From the NCBI RefSeq assembly GCF_900167125.1, contig NZ_FUYC01000006.1, positions 87,572-151,571 of the forward strand: 64,000 bases of DNA, read 5' to 3'. The notes beneath the pieces were generated by a model. That model worked only from the letters and a program-made list of their open reading frames with translations, was not told the DNA's origin and did no database searches. Position 1 is the stretch's first letter. Every line of letters starts with the position of its first letter. This document shows positions 46,342 through 53,806 of this stretch, piece after piece. The position numbers and the translations under genes are program-made. This stretch comes from Paucidesulfovibrio gracilis DSM 16080 (GTDB lineage: Bacteria > Desulfobacterota > Desulfovibrionia > Desulfovibrionales > Desulfovibrionaceae).

Positions 46342-46884
46342 TTACCTCTCTGCCGGGTTGAACAGGCTCATGATGCGCAGGTCATGCAGGCGGCCGTTCA
46401 GCAGTTTGTGGGCGCGCAGAACGCCTTCGGTCTGAAAGCCGTTTTTTTCGTAGATGCGCACGGCGGCTTTATTTTCTTCGACCACGTCCAGAAAGAGCTT
46501 GCGGAATCCGAGAGTACGAAAACAGATGTCCGCGGCCAGAGCCACGGTTTCGGTTCCCACGCCCCGGCCGTGGTAGTCCGCGTTGCCGATCATCATGGAA
46601 TATTGGCACACGCGGGATTCATGGTCCATGGGTCCGAGGCGCACGTTACCGATGTGCTCGTCCGTTGCGCGGTCCAGGATGGCCAGAAACACGTTGTCCG
46701 GGCTTTCCACAAGGCCGCGCACATAGGCAAGCACGTCATCCAGGGTCGTGTCCTTGTTGGGCTTGAGCAGGTACCGGTTGACCCTTTCGTCATGCAGCCA
46801 CGACAGGTATTGTTCATTCACCAGCGCGTAGTCGAACGACCTGAGGGTCAACCGTTCCGAACATGCCTCCAGGGGAGTGTCCAT
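46342..46884 (-). CDS. GNAT N-acetyltransferase
   Basis: A 180-residue acetyl-CoA-dependent acetyltransferase of the RimJ/RimL-like GNAT type. Core motif A is visible as IGNADYHGRGVGTETVALAADICF, followed by LFLDVVEENKAAVRIYEKNGFQTEGVLR. In this operon it probably acetylates the amino group introduced by the aminotransferase. It lies 9 nt after the synthase gene and 2 nt before the CMP-transferase gene. Confidence 0.88.
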   Translation of the reverse strand: MDTPLEACSERLTLRSFDYALVNEQYLSWLHDERVNRYLLKPNKDTTLDDVLAYVRGLVESPDNVFLAILDRATDEHIGNVRLGPMDHESRVCQYSMMIGNADYHGRGVGTETVALAADICFRTLGFRKLFLDVVEENKAAVRIYEKNGFQTEGVLRAHKLLNGRLHDLRIMSLFNPAER

Positions 46885-46893
46885 GGGGCGAAC

Positions 46894-47727
46894 TCAGCCG
46901 TTGACCGGTGCCAGCTTTTTGCGGATGGCCTGTTCTTTTTCCCCGATCTGTTTTTCCGGGCTGCCCAGTGCCTTCTCCACGGTGCGGATCATGCGGCAGA
47001 GGCGGTTGAATCCGCCCATCTCCACGGAGGCAGCCTGGTCGGAACCGTACATGGCGCGGTCCAGGGTGATGTGGCGTTCGATGGAGCTGGCACCGAGGGC
47101 TGCAGCGGCCACGCTCACGGTGAGTCCCACTTCGTGGCCGGAGTAGCCCACGTTGCAGCCGAAACGTTCGCGCAGGGTTTCCATGACGCGCAGGTTGGCG
47201 TCCTCATCGGCCATGGGGTAGGTGGAAACGCAGTGCATCAGCTCAAAGGGGCAGTCCGCCTTGCGGAAGATTTCCACGGCCTTGGCGATTTCGTCCATGG
47301 TGTGCATGCCCGTGGAAATGAAGGTGTGCCGCCCTTTGGCCGCGATTTTTTCCAGCAGCGGGGTATTGGTGAGCATGGCAGAGGCCACTTTGTCGTGCTT
47401 GAGATCAAAGCCGTGCAAAAAATCCTGGGCATCGAGATCCCAGGCCGAGGCAAACCATTCAATGCCTTTTTCGCGGCAATAGGCGTCGATCTGCCGATAC
47501 TCCTCAAGACCGAACTCCAGGCCTTCCTTTTGTTCGCGCTGGGTGGTTCCCCAGGGGCTTTCCCTTGGGGAGTCAAGAAATTCTTTCGTGTAGACGTTGT
47601 CAATGGTGCGTTTCTGGAATTTCACCGCATCGGCACCCGCTTCCGCCGCACCGTCGATGAGTTTTTTCGTAATGTCCAGATCCCCGTTGTGGTTGATGCC
47701 GATCTCGCCGATTATGAAGATGCTCAT
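46894..47727 (-). CDS. NeuB-like keto-sugar-acid synthase without SAF domain
   Basis: A 277-residue TIM-barrel enzyme of the N-acetylneuraminate synthase family, which condenses a sugar with phosphoenolpyruvate. It has IGEIGINHNGDLD, ADAVKFQKRTID, FASAWDLDAQDFL, ISTGMHTMDEI, MHCVSTYPM, and GYSGHEVGLTVSVAAAALGASSIERHITLD. Normal NeuB, PseI and LegI are about 340-350 residues and carry a C-terminal antifreeze-like SAF domain that covers the active site of the partner subunit. This one ends after the barrel. The product is thus uncertain: a nonulosonic acid or a related keto-acid. Confidence 0.87.
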   Translation of the reverse strand: MSIFIIGEIGINHNGDLDITKKLIDGAAEAGADAVKFQKRTIDNVYTKEFLDSPRESPWGTTQREQKEGLEFGLEEYRQIDAYCREKGIEWFASAWDLDAQDFLHGFDLKHDKVASAMLTNTPLLEKIAAKGRHTFISTGMHTMDEIAKAVEIFRKADCPFELMHCVSTYPMADEDANLRVMETLRERFGCNVGYSGHEVGLTVSVAAAALGASSIERHITLDRAMYGSDQAASVEMGGFNRLCRMIRTVEKALGSPEKQIGEKEQAIRKKLAPVNG

Positions 47728-47749
47728 GACTGCTCCCCGGATGCAAGGT

Positions 47750-49024
47750 TTATGATGTTTCGGTCAGTTCCTGAAGGTATCGCGCGTAGGAATCCACCAC
47801 ATCGTGCGGCGGTTCGTTCGCATATACGTAGTAATCAATCAGTGTTTGCAGACGTCCCCCGTCATACAGTGTTTCATTCCCGTGTTCAACAGCCGTATCC
47901 AGCCGGGCCGTGAACTCTTGAAACGAGTGGGGATTATCGTGAAATCCGAACGGTTTGAAAACCATTTTCAGCCGTGTGGCGTATTCCAGAAGCAACACGG
48001 GCTTGGAGCGCGCATACGCATCCATCAGTACGCTGGAGCAGCAGCCCACCACCAGATCGGCCCCGGAGATCAGGGCGTGGGTGTGGATGGAGTCTTCCAC
48101 GGTCCGGCTCCGGTAGGGCCGCAGGAGTTTGCCCTGCCGGTGGGAAAGTCCCCGGGCGTTGCCCTTGATGCGCAGGATGATTCCGGGATGCTCCGCCAGA
48201 TGGCGTAAGGCCCGGAATTGTTCGTCAATGTCCAAAAATTCCCAGTGCCGCCCGGCCATGTCGATGCCGCCCTTTTCCAGGATCATGAGCACATGCAGTT
48301 TTTGGGAGTCCTTCTGTTGTGCGGCGGGATACAGGCTTGAGAGCTGCTTCAGCCAGAGCGGATCAAAGCGAGCCGACCCCATTGCCCGGACCGTGGCCTC
48401 GGGGTGGCGCAGGCGTTGGCTGTCGCACTGCTGTGGGGTGCAGACCAGAATATGATCAAAGGTCGGTTCCGGGACCGGATCTGAATTGCCGCTGGTGAGA
48501 GCGTCGAATTCCGGGTCTGTGAACCCGGTGTGCAGTTGAAAGCCGTGGGGCAGGGCCACGTTGGAGCCGCCGCGTTCGTGGATGGCTTTTCGCAGTGTGC
48601 GGATTTCCGGGCTGTTGCAATGGTCGCTCACCAGCAGGGAGCCGTGTGGGGCGCTGCGTACCGCCTCCAGCACGTAGTCCATGTTGTTGCCGGATCGTAC
48701 GAGCTTGCGATGGAGGAGCTTGCGGGCCTTGCGCCGCACCAGACGGGAGGGGGCTTTGGTGGAGAGCGTGAACACGGCTTGACGCAACGCTCCGCGCAGA
48801 TGCGGCGTTTCCAGCCGGACCCCCTGTCGGGCCAGGAAGTCCAGGCGCGGATCAATGCCCGGCTCAATGGACGGGTCCGGGTAGAGCACCATGTAGCGGA
48901 TTCGTTCGGGCGCTGTACCGCGTCGCAACAGCCCCCAGATCACCGGCACAATATGGTCGATGTCGTTGAAATGTCGGGCGAGAAAAAGGAAATGGGGCTG
49001 ATCCGGGCGGCCCAGTTCGCTCAT
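47750..49024 (-). CDS. Putative surface-sugar glycosyltransferase
   Basis: A 424-residue soluble protein that reads as two Rossmann-like halves, similar in plan to GT-B or CDP-glycerol/polysialyl-type transferases (FLARHFNDIDHIVPVIWGLL at the N terminus; ISGADLVVGCCSSVLMDAYARSKPVLLLEYATR in the C-terminal half, the usual donor-binding region). I do not recognise an exact family. The ATG overlaps the stop of the GmhA-like gene (ATGA). It could transfer the CMP-activated sugar made by this operon. Confidence 0.65.
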   Translation of the reverse strand: MSELGRPDQPHFLFLARHFNDIDHIVPVIWGLLRRGTAPERIRYMVLYPDPSIEPGIDPRLDFLARQGVRLETPHLRGALRQAVFTLSTKAPSRLVRRKARKLLHRKLVRSGNNMDYVLEAVRSAPHGSLLVSDHCNSPEIRTLRKAIHERGGSNVALPHGFQLHTGFTDPEFDALTSGNSDPVPEPTFDHILVCTPQQCDSQRLRHPEATVRAMGSARFDPLWLKQLSSLYPAAQQKDSQKLHVLMILEKGGIDMAGRHWEFLDIDEQFRALRHLAEHPGIILRIKGNARGLSHRQGKLLRPYRSRTVEDSIHTHALISGADLVVGCCSSVLMDAYARSKPVLLLEYATRLKMVFKPFGFHDNPHSFQEFTARLDTAVEHGNETLYDGGRLQTLIDYYVYANEPPHDVVDSYARYLQELTETS

Positions 49025-49617
49025 ATTTCGAACTCCGGATCGCAGCGCAGATGCTCCACGATCTCGCAGAGAATGTGTCCGGCCAGGATGTGGGATTCCT
49101 GAATGCGCGGCGTGCAGGGGGAAGGTACCTTCAGGCAGTCGCACAGCTCGTGCATGCGGCAGGGCTTGGAGCCGGTCATGCCGAAGCAGGTGATGTCCAG
49201 ATCCCGCGCCGCTTCGATGCAGGCCACGATGTTGGGGGAGTTGCCGCTGGTGGAAATGCCGATGAACACGTCGCCGGGGCGGCCCAGCGCTTTGATTTCA
49301 CGGAGGAACACATCCTCGTATCCATAGTCGTTGCCGATGGCGGTGAGGATGGAATTGTTGCCGCCCAGGGCCACGGAGGAAAGGGGTTCGCGTTCCATGG
49401 TAAAGCGGGACACAAACTCCCCGGCCAGATGGAAGGCGTCGGCAAAACTGCCGCCGTTGCCGGCAAAGAGCACCTTGCCGCCGTTTTCCAGGCTCTGGGC
49501 CACGGCCAGGCTGATGTCCCGAAGGGTCTCAATGTGCGGGCTTTGCAGGAGCTGCTGCTTGACCTCGATGCTTTCGCGGATGCGGGTGCCGATGAGGGCG
49601 TCGAGTTTGCTGGACAT
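49021..49617 (-). CDS. SIS-domain isomerase, GmhA-like
   Basis: A 198-residue phosphosugar isomerase of the GmhA (sedoheptulose-7-phosphate isomerase) type. Motifs: FAGNGGSFADAFHLAGEFVSRF (about 51-72), GISTSGNSPNIVACIEAA, and the C-terminal ESHILAGHILCEIVEHL. In lipopolysaccharide synthesis GmhA makes heptose 7-phosphate. Here it lies between a KdsC-like phosphatase and a glycosyltransferase and may provide the sugar phosphate taken by the NeuB-like synthase. Isomerisation of another ketose phosphate is possible. Confidence 0.87.
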   Translation of the reverse strand: MSSKLDALIGTRIRESIEVKQQLLQSPHIETLRDISLAVAQSLENGGKVLFAGNGGSFADAFHLAGEFVSRFTMEREPLSSVALGGNNSILTAIGNDYGYEDVFLREIKALGRPGDVFIGISTSGNSPNIVACIEAARDLDITCFGMTGSKPCRMHELCDCLKVPSPCTPRIQESHILAGHILCEIVEHLRCDPEFEI

Positions 49618-49658
49618 GGCGTGTTCCTTGATCTGCTGGGGTGAAAGGGAAAGCGTTG

Positions 49659-50201
49659 CTAGGAATCGGCAAAGCGGTCCGTGAGCAGGTCCGCGAGTTC
49701 GCGCACCACGCCGGCGCCGCCCCGGGCATGGGTGACCAGACCGGCCAGGAGTTTGACGCGGGGATGCGCGTCCCGGGGGGCCACACCAAATCCCGAGGCG
49801 TGCATGGCCTCGGCATCGTTGAGGTCGTTGCCCACGAAATAGGTAAACCGAGCCGGAATGCCTTGTTCATGAAGGTATTCGCCCAGGGCCGCGAGTTTGT
49901 CGCTGGAGCCGCCGATGGCGGGGATGCCGATTTTTTCGGCCCTGGCCAGGACCACGGGATTGGTTTCCGTGCTGAGGATGATCTGCTGGATGTCCAACTT
50001 GCGGATCATGTTGATGCCCATGCCGTCGCCCCGGTTGCAGGACACCGATTCCATGCCGTCCTGCCGGACCATGACCCGGTTGTCCGTCATGACGCCGTCA
50101 AAATCGTAGATGATCAAACGGGGTTTCCAGCGGGGCAGCCGACCGGCAAGGGCCGGGAGTTTCCAGAGGCCGAGGGCGCATTCTCGCAGACGTTGCAGCA
50201 T
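49659..50201 (-). CDS. HAD-type phosphatase, KdsC-like
   Basis: A 180-residue hydrolase of the Kdo-8-phosphate phosphatase group. The catalytic DxD is in IIYDFDGVMTDNR (about 30-42), with VSCNRGDGMGINMI, LSTETNPVV, and YFVGNDLNDAEAM as further motifs. KdsC-type enzymes remove the phosphate from newly made keto-sugar-acid phosphates before CMP activation. This points to a phosphorylated product of the NeuB-like synthase. The first 27 residues are an uncommon basic extension. Confidence 0.87.
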   Translation of the reverse strand: MLQRLRECALGLWKLPALAGRLPRWKPRLIIYDFDGVMTDNRVMVRQDGMESVSCNRGDGMGINMIRKLDIQQIILSTETNPVVLARAEKIGIPAIGGSSDKLAALGEYLHEQGIPARFTYFVGNDLNDAEAMHASGFGVAPRDAHPRVKLLAGLVTHARGGAGVVRELADLLTDRFADS

Positions 50202-50205
50202 AGGC

Positions 50206-51033
50206 TCACCAGGTGGTGCGTCCGCCGTCCACGGACAGATTGGCTCCGGTCATGTAGGAAGAGGCCTCGGAGATCAGGAAAAGCACCGCGCCTTTGTATT
50301 CGTCCACTCCGGCCATGCGGCCCATGGGGATCAGATTGGTGAGGCGCTCCACAAAGTCGTCGGGCTGATTGGTGCGTACGCCGCCCGGGGAGAGCGCGTT
50401 GACCCGCACGCCCTGGTCCGCCCAGTAGGTGGCCATGTACTTGGTCAGTCCCACAAGCCCGTGTTTGACCACGGAGTAGGTCACGGGTTTGACGGGTTGT
50501 TCGGCATCCGCAAGCCCGTCCTGGCGGTAGATGCGTTGGTCCGGGGCGATGACGCCCAGGTCCGAGGCGATGTTCAGGATCACCCCTCCGCCGTGGGCGG
50601 CCATGTGCGCTCCCACGGCCTGGGAGCAGAGAAACGCGCCGGTGAGTCCCACGGCAATGTCGTTATCCCACATGGTGCGGTCGAAATTTTCAAAGCGGCT
50701 CCAGCTGAATCCTTGTTCTTTGGACACCTTGGGGTCGTTGGCCGCGTTGTTGATGAGCGCGTCCACCCGTCCGAAGCGGTTCAGCACCTTGGCCAAGGCC
50801 GTGGCGATGGATTCGGGATTCGTGATGTCCACCTGCATTCCGGCGCAGCGGTCTGGAAAGGCGGCGCCCGCATCCCGGGCGCGTCGGTCCGCGTCCGGCA
50901 CGATGTCCCAGAGGACGGCCGTGCCCCCGGATTCCATGACGGCTTCGGCGTGTTTGCGTCCCAGAAGACCGCATCCACCCGTGATGATGACTACTTTGTT
51001 GTCCAATGCGAATCGTTCCAATACGGTGCTCAT
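50206..51033 (-). CDS. Short-chain dehydrogenase/reductase
   Basis: A 275-residue classical SDR. NAD(P) motif VVIITGGCGLLGRKHAE (about 14-30), NNAAND (the NNAG motif), catalytic Ser in ILNIASDLG, and the YSVVKHG Tyr-Lys pair. It resembles the PtmA-like reductases found with legionaminic/pseudaminic acid genes. Likely it acts on a sugar intermediate of this operon. It is the first gene after a terminator and a new promoter, so it heads the second transcription unit of the locus. Confidence 0.9.
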   Translation of the reverse strand: MSTVLERFALDNKVVIITGGCGLLGRKHAEAVMESGGTAVLWDIVPDADRRARDAGAAFPDRCAGMQVDITNPESIATALAKVLNRFGRVDALINNAANDPKVSKEQGFSWSRFENFDRTMWDNDIAVGLTGAFLCSQAVGAHMAAHGGGVILNIASDLGVIAPDQRIYRQDGLADAEQPVKPVTYSVVKHGLVGLTKYMATYWADQGVRVNALSPGGVRTNQPDDFVERLTNLIPMGRMAGVDEYKGAVLFLISEASSYMTGANLSVDGGRTTW

Positions 51034-51065
51034 GACGGTTCCAGCGTTATTGAGGTTCGACTTGA

Positions 51066-51095
51066 GTGCTATCCCGCGCCGGTAAGCGGTGTCAA
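51066..51095 (-). promoter_or_regulatory. Putative promoter of the sugar-acid operon
   Basis: On the minus strand a perfect TTGACA (51090-51095) is followed after 18 nt by TAGCAC (51066-51071). It lies between the terminator at 51119-51163 and the SDR gene. Confidence 0.5.
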
Positions 51096-51118
51096 TATGG
51101 CCGCGCAGTTGCCTGCTC

Positions 51119-51163
51119 CAAAATAAAAGGCCCGGATCGCGTCGTTTTTGCGAATGCCGGGCC
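51119..51163 (-). terminator. Terminator splitting the surface-sugar locus
   Basis: GGCCCGG (51129-51135) pairs with CCGGGCC (51157-51163), followed by TTTTATTTT on the minus strand, just after the methyltransferase-glycosyltransferase gene. Confidence 0.75.
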
Positions 51164-51168
51164 GTGGA

Positions 51169-52851
51169 TTACCGAGAGTGTTCTTTCATCCAATGCGGGG
51201 TTTTCTTCGTGGCCAGCCCAAGGCTCACGGCCGCATACTTGAAGAGGAATTTCGGTTTGAGGGCGTTGCGGTAGAAGGCATTGGATGAGATTTGCTTCAC
51301 GGCCTGGAGGTGGCGACGGTAGCCCTGGGCGTCCCCGTCGTACTTGAGCAGGGCGTAGGCGTCGATGCAGGAAATATCGAGATGCGCGCCCAGCCAGGCC
51401 TTGGCCTTGTCGCGCGGCAATCCCCGGCCGCGGGCCGCGTCATAGGGGCTGACGTAGCAGAGCAGGTTGGCTATGCGGTCTTCGGCGTTTTGGTAGATGG
51501 AGGCGTTTTCATCGTGCATTCGCCAGGTGGACACCACGTCCGGGAAGACCGCGATGCGGCCGGCCAGGAGCATGCGGTAGGTGCATTCCAAGTCCGTGTT
51601 CACGATGTCGTAGGAATAAAAGCCCAGCTCCATGGCTGTGCGGCGGTGATACACGGCCGTGACGTGGGGCGCGCTGAAGGAGCAGTCGTGCAGCGCCCAG
51701 AAGGCGTCCGCTCCTTCCATGATTTCCGGAAACCCTTCGTTCTGGTCGCCGACTTTGGCTGTGCCGTCCGCGTAGAGGGTGCGTTTTTTCGCGCAGGCCA
51801 TGACCACGCCGGAGTCGGAGCAAATGCGCTCCATGGCCCGGGCAATCCATGTCGGATCATGAATGAAATCGTCGCCGTCGAGGTTGAGCACCCATTCGCC
51901 CCGGGCGCGGTCAAACAGCCCTTTGCGGTAGTTGCCCACTCTGCCCAGGTTGTGATCGTTGCGGTATATCCGGACCTTGGGGTTGTCCCCGTATTGGCGG
52001 AGCACCTCGGGGGTCTCGTCCGAGGAGGCGTCGTCGCAGACCACCACCTCAAGATTGCCGTAGGTTTGGGCCAGGGCGCTGTCCACGGCCTGTGCAATGT
52101 ACCGGGCCTGGTTGTAGGTGGGGATGAGGATGGAGACCAGAGGGTTTGCTTCGGCGTCCGGGCCGGGTTCGCCCTGGGCTTCGCGTTCAGCGAGAGCGGC
52201 CGGGGAATGGGCGAGGTACTCTTCCAGGTCGGCGGGCTGGATCACGTTGAAGCTTGTGGCCCGGTGCTCGGAATAGTCTTCAAAGCCCATATCCATGATG
52301 GATTGGTCCAGGGGAATGTCCACGGGAAAGGCGTTGGGATCATTGCGCCAGAGCAGGCCGAGTCCCCAATCGCAGTCCACCACGGCATGGGCGATCTGAG
52401 GGTAATCCCGCTGCACCTGGTGAATGGCCTTCCAGACATCTCCATTCCAGGCACCCTCGTGATACTCTCGGGTGGCGTTTTTCGGGGTCTCGGGCAGGCA
52501 GTCGTGCATCATGATGAACCCGTTGGGGGTCAGGCAGTTGAATGCGTTGGAAATGTCTTTGATGACCTGCTCGTAGAGGTGCAGTCCGTCAATGAAGATC
52601 ACATCGAACTGTTCCTGGTTTGCAGCAAAAAAATCGTCACTGGTGCGGGCGTGGATGGTCATATGCCGCAGATGCGGCTTGAGGTGGCGGTGCAGCTCCG
52701 CGGTCCGGGGGACAGGGTCCACTCCCACCTTGCGGGGCGCATGCACCCGGCTGAGGTTGTCGCCGCGTCGAATGCCGATCTCCAGATACCGGCCTTGGCT
52801 GAAAAAGGCGAGAAGGCGTTGGGCGAGTTCGGTCCTGGTCTGAATCATCAT
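51169..52851 (-). CDS. Fused methyltransferase and family 2 glycosyltransferase
   Basis: A 560-residue two-domain protein. Residues 1-215 form a class I SAM methyltransferase of the Methyltransf_24 type (YLEIGIRRGDNLSRV, FDVIFIDGLHLYEQVIKDI, FIMMHDCLPET). Residues from about 235 form a GT-A family 2 glycosyltransferase (PLVSILIPTYNQARYIAQAV, VVCDDASSDETPEV, and the DxD in VLNLDGDDFI). The two activities may methylate and transfer the same surface sugar. No membrane segment. ATG ATG start; the second has GGAG at better spacing. Confidence 0.88.
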   Translation of the reverse strand: MMIQTRTELAQRLLAFFSQGRYLEIGIRRGDNLSRVHAPRKVGVDPVPRTAELHRHLKPHLRHMTIHARTSDDFFAANQEQFDVIFIDGLHLYEQVIKDISNAFNCLTPNGFIMMHDCLPETPKNATREYHEGAWNGDVWKAIHQVQRDYPQIAHAVVDCDWGLGLLWRNDPNAFPVDIPLDQSIMDMGFEDYSEHRATSFNVIQPADLEEYLAHSPAALAEREAQGEPGPDAEANPLVSILIPTYNQARYIAQAVDSALAQTYGNLEVVVCDDASSDETPEVLRQYGDNPKVRIYRNDHNLGRVGNYRKGLFDRARGEWVLNLDGDDFIHDPTWIARAMERICSDSGVVMACAKKRTLYADGTAKVGDQNEGFPEIMEGADAFWALHDCSFSAPHVTAVYHRRTAMELGFYSYDIVNTDLECTYRMLLAGRIAVFPDVVSTWRMHDENASIYQNAEDRIANLLCYVSPYDAARGRGLPRDKAKAWLGAHLDISCIDAYALLKYDGDAQGYRRHLQAVKQISSNAFYRNALKPKFLFKYAAVSLGLATKKTPHWMKEHSR

Positions 52852-52921
52852 GGTCTCCGGAGTGGAAATGTGTTGAGTGCCGGTTTGTGGTCGGCGTCTG
52901 CTGTGGTGTTGCGATCCCGGT

Positions 52922-53794
52922 TCAGCGGCGGGTGCTGTTTTTGATCCAATCCCGGGTCATGTCCCGGTAGCGGGCCAGGACTCCGGCGTGGTCGTTGTCC
53001 TGGGCGCGGGCCGTCTGCAGGATGTACGCGCCGTCGTAGCCCGCGGCCTCCAGCGCGTTCACGGTCCCGGCCAGATCCGCGTCGCCGGTTCCCAGTGGAA
53101 CCGTGGTGCCGCCCCGGATGCGGTCTTTGATGTGTACGTTGCGGATGCGGTCGCCGTACAGGGCCAGTTCTTGGGCATGGTCGAAGCCCAGGGCCGCGCT
53201 GTTGCCCGTGTCGTGGTTGACGCCAAAGCAGTCGCGGTCCAGCCGGTCCAGAAAGCGCCGGTATTCCGGCGGCTGGAAATCGGATTCGAAAATCACCCAC
53301 AATCCGTGTTGCTTGAGTTGCGGTGCGGTTTGCTCCAGAACGTCCACCAGAGCGTCTTCCTGGGCGGGGGATTCCAGGGCGCCGCCGTCCACCAGGGGCA
53401 TGACCACCATGGAGACTCCGAGGTCGCGGCAGGCCTCCAGCACCGCATGAAAATCCTCCACCAACCGGTCCTTGAGTGTGCCGCCCGCCTTGTAAAACGG
53501 TGCCTGCATGAACAGGTCGCCCGTGAGACTGGGGATGGACAGGCCGTGCTCCCGGCAGAGTCCGCGTATTTCCCGGCGGCCCTGCGCGGTCATGAAGGGA
53601 TTTTCCGTCAAGCGGTCATGGTCCAGGGTCCATTCCATCAGCCCGAGGTGCAGGCGTTGGGCCACGGGAAATTCATCCTGCCAGTGATCCCAGGGGAATG
53701 CCTGGATTTTTCCGTCCACCAGATCGCAGAGGCGGCCCTGCATGTAGCCGATGCGGTTCAACGGATCGGCCGCGCTTGTATTCGGGTTTGTCAT
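52922..53794 (-). CDS. Sugar phosphate isomerase/epimerase, xylose-isomerase-like TIM barrel
   Basis: A 290-residue protein of the AP-endonuclease-2/xylose isomerase-like family. Likely metal-binding residues are in VIFESDFQP (Glu), GVNHDTGNSAAL (Asp/His), and NVHIKDRIRGG (His), with a final DYDGAYI-type strand. The substrate is unknown; such enzymes epimerise or isomerise sugars or keto-acids. It lies 12 nt after glmS and 70 nt before the fused transferase gene, so it belongs to the first unit of the surface-sugar locus. Confidence 0.8.
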   Translation of the reverse strand: MTNPNTSAADPLNRIGYMQGRLCDLVDGKIQAFPWDHWQDEFPVAQRLHLGLMEWTLDHDRLTENPFMTAQGRREIRGLCREHGLSIPSLTGDLFMQAPFYKAGGTLKDRLVEDFHAVLEACRDLGVSMVVMPLVDGGALESPAQEDALVDVLEQTAPQLKQHGLWVIFESDFQPPEYRRFLDRLDRDCFGVNHDTGNSAALGFDHAQELALYGDRIRNVHIKDRIRGGTTVPLGTGDADLAGTVNALEAAGYDGAYILQTARAQDNDHAGVLARYRDMTRDWIKNSTRR

Positions 53795-53806
53795 GGGAAT
53801 CTCCGT

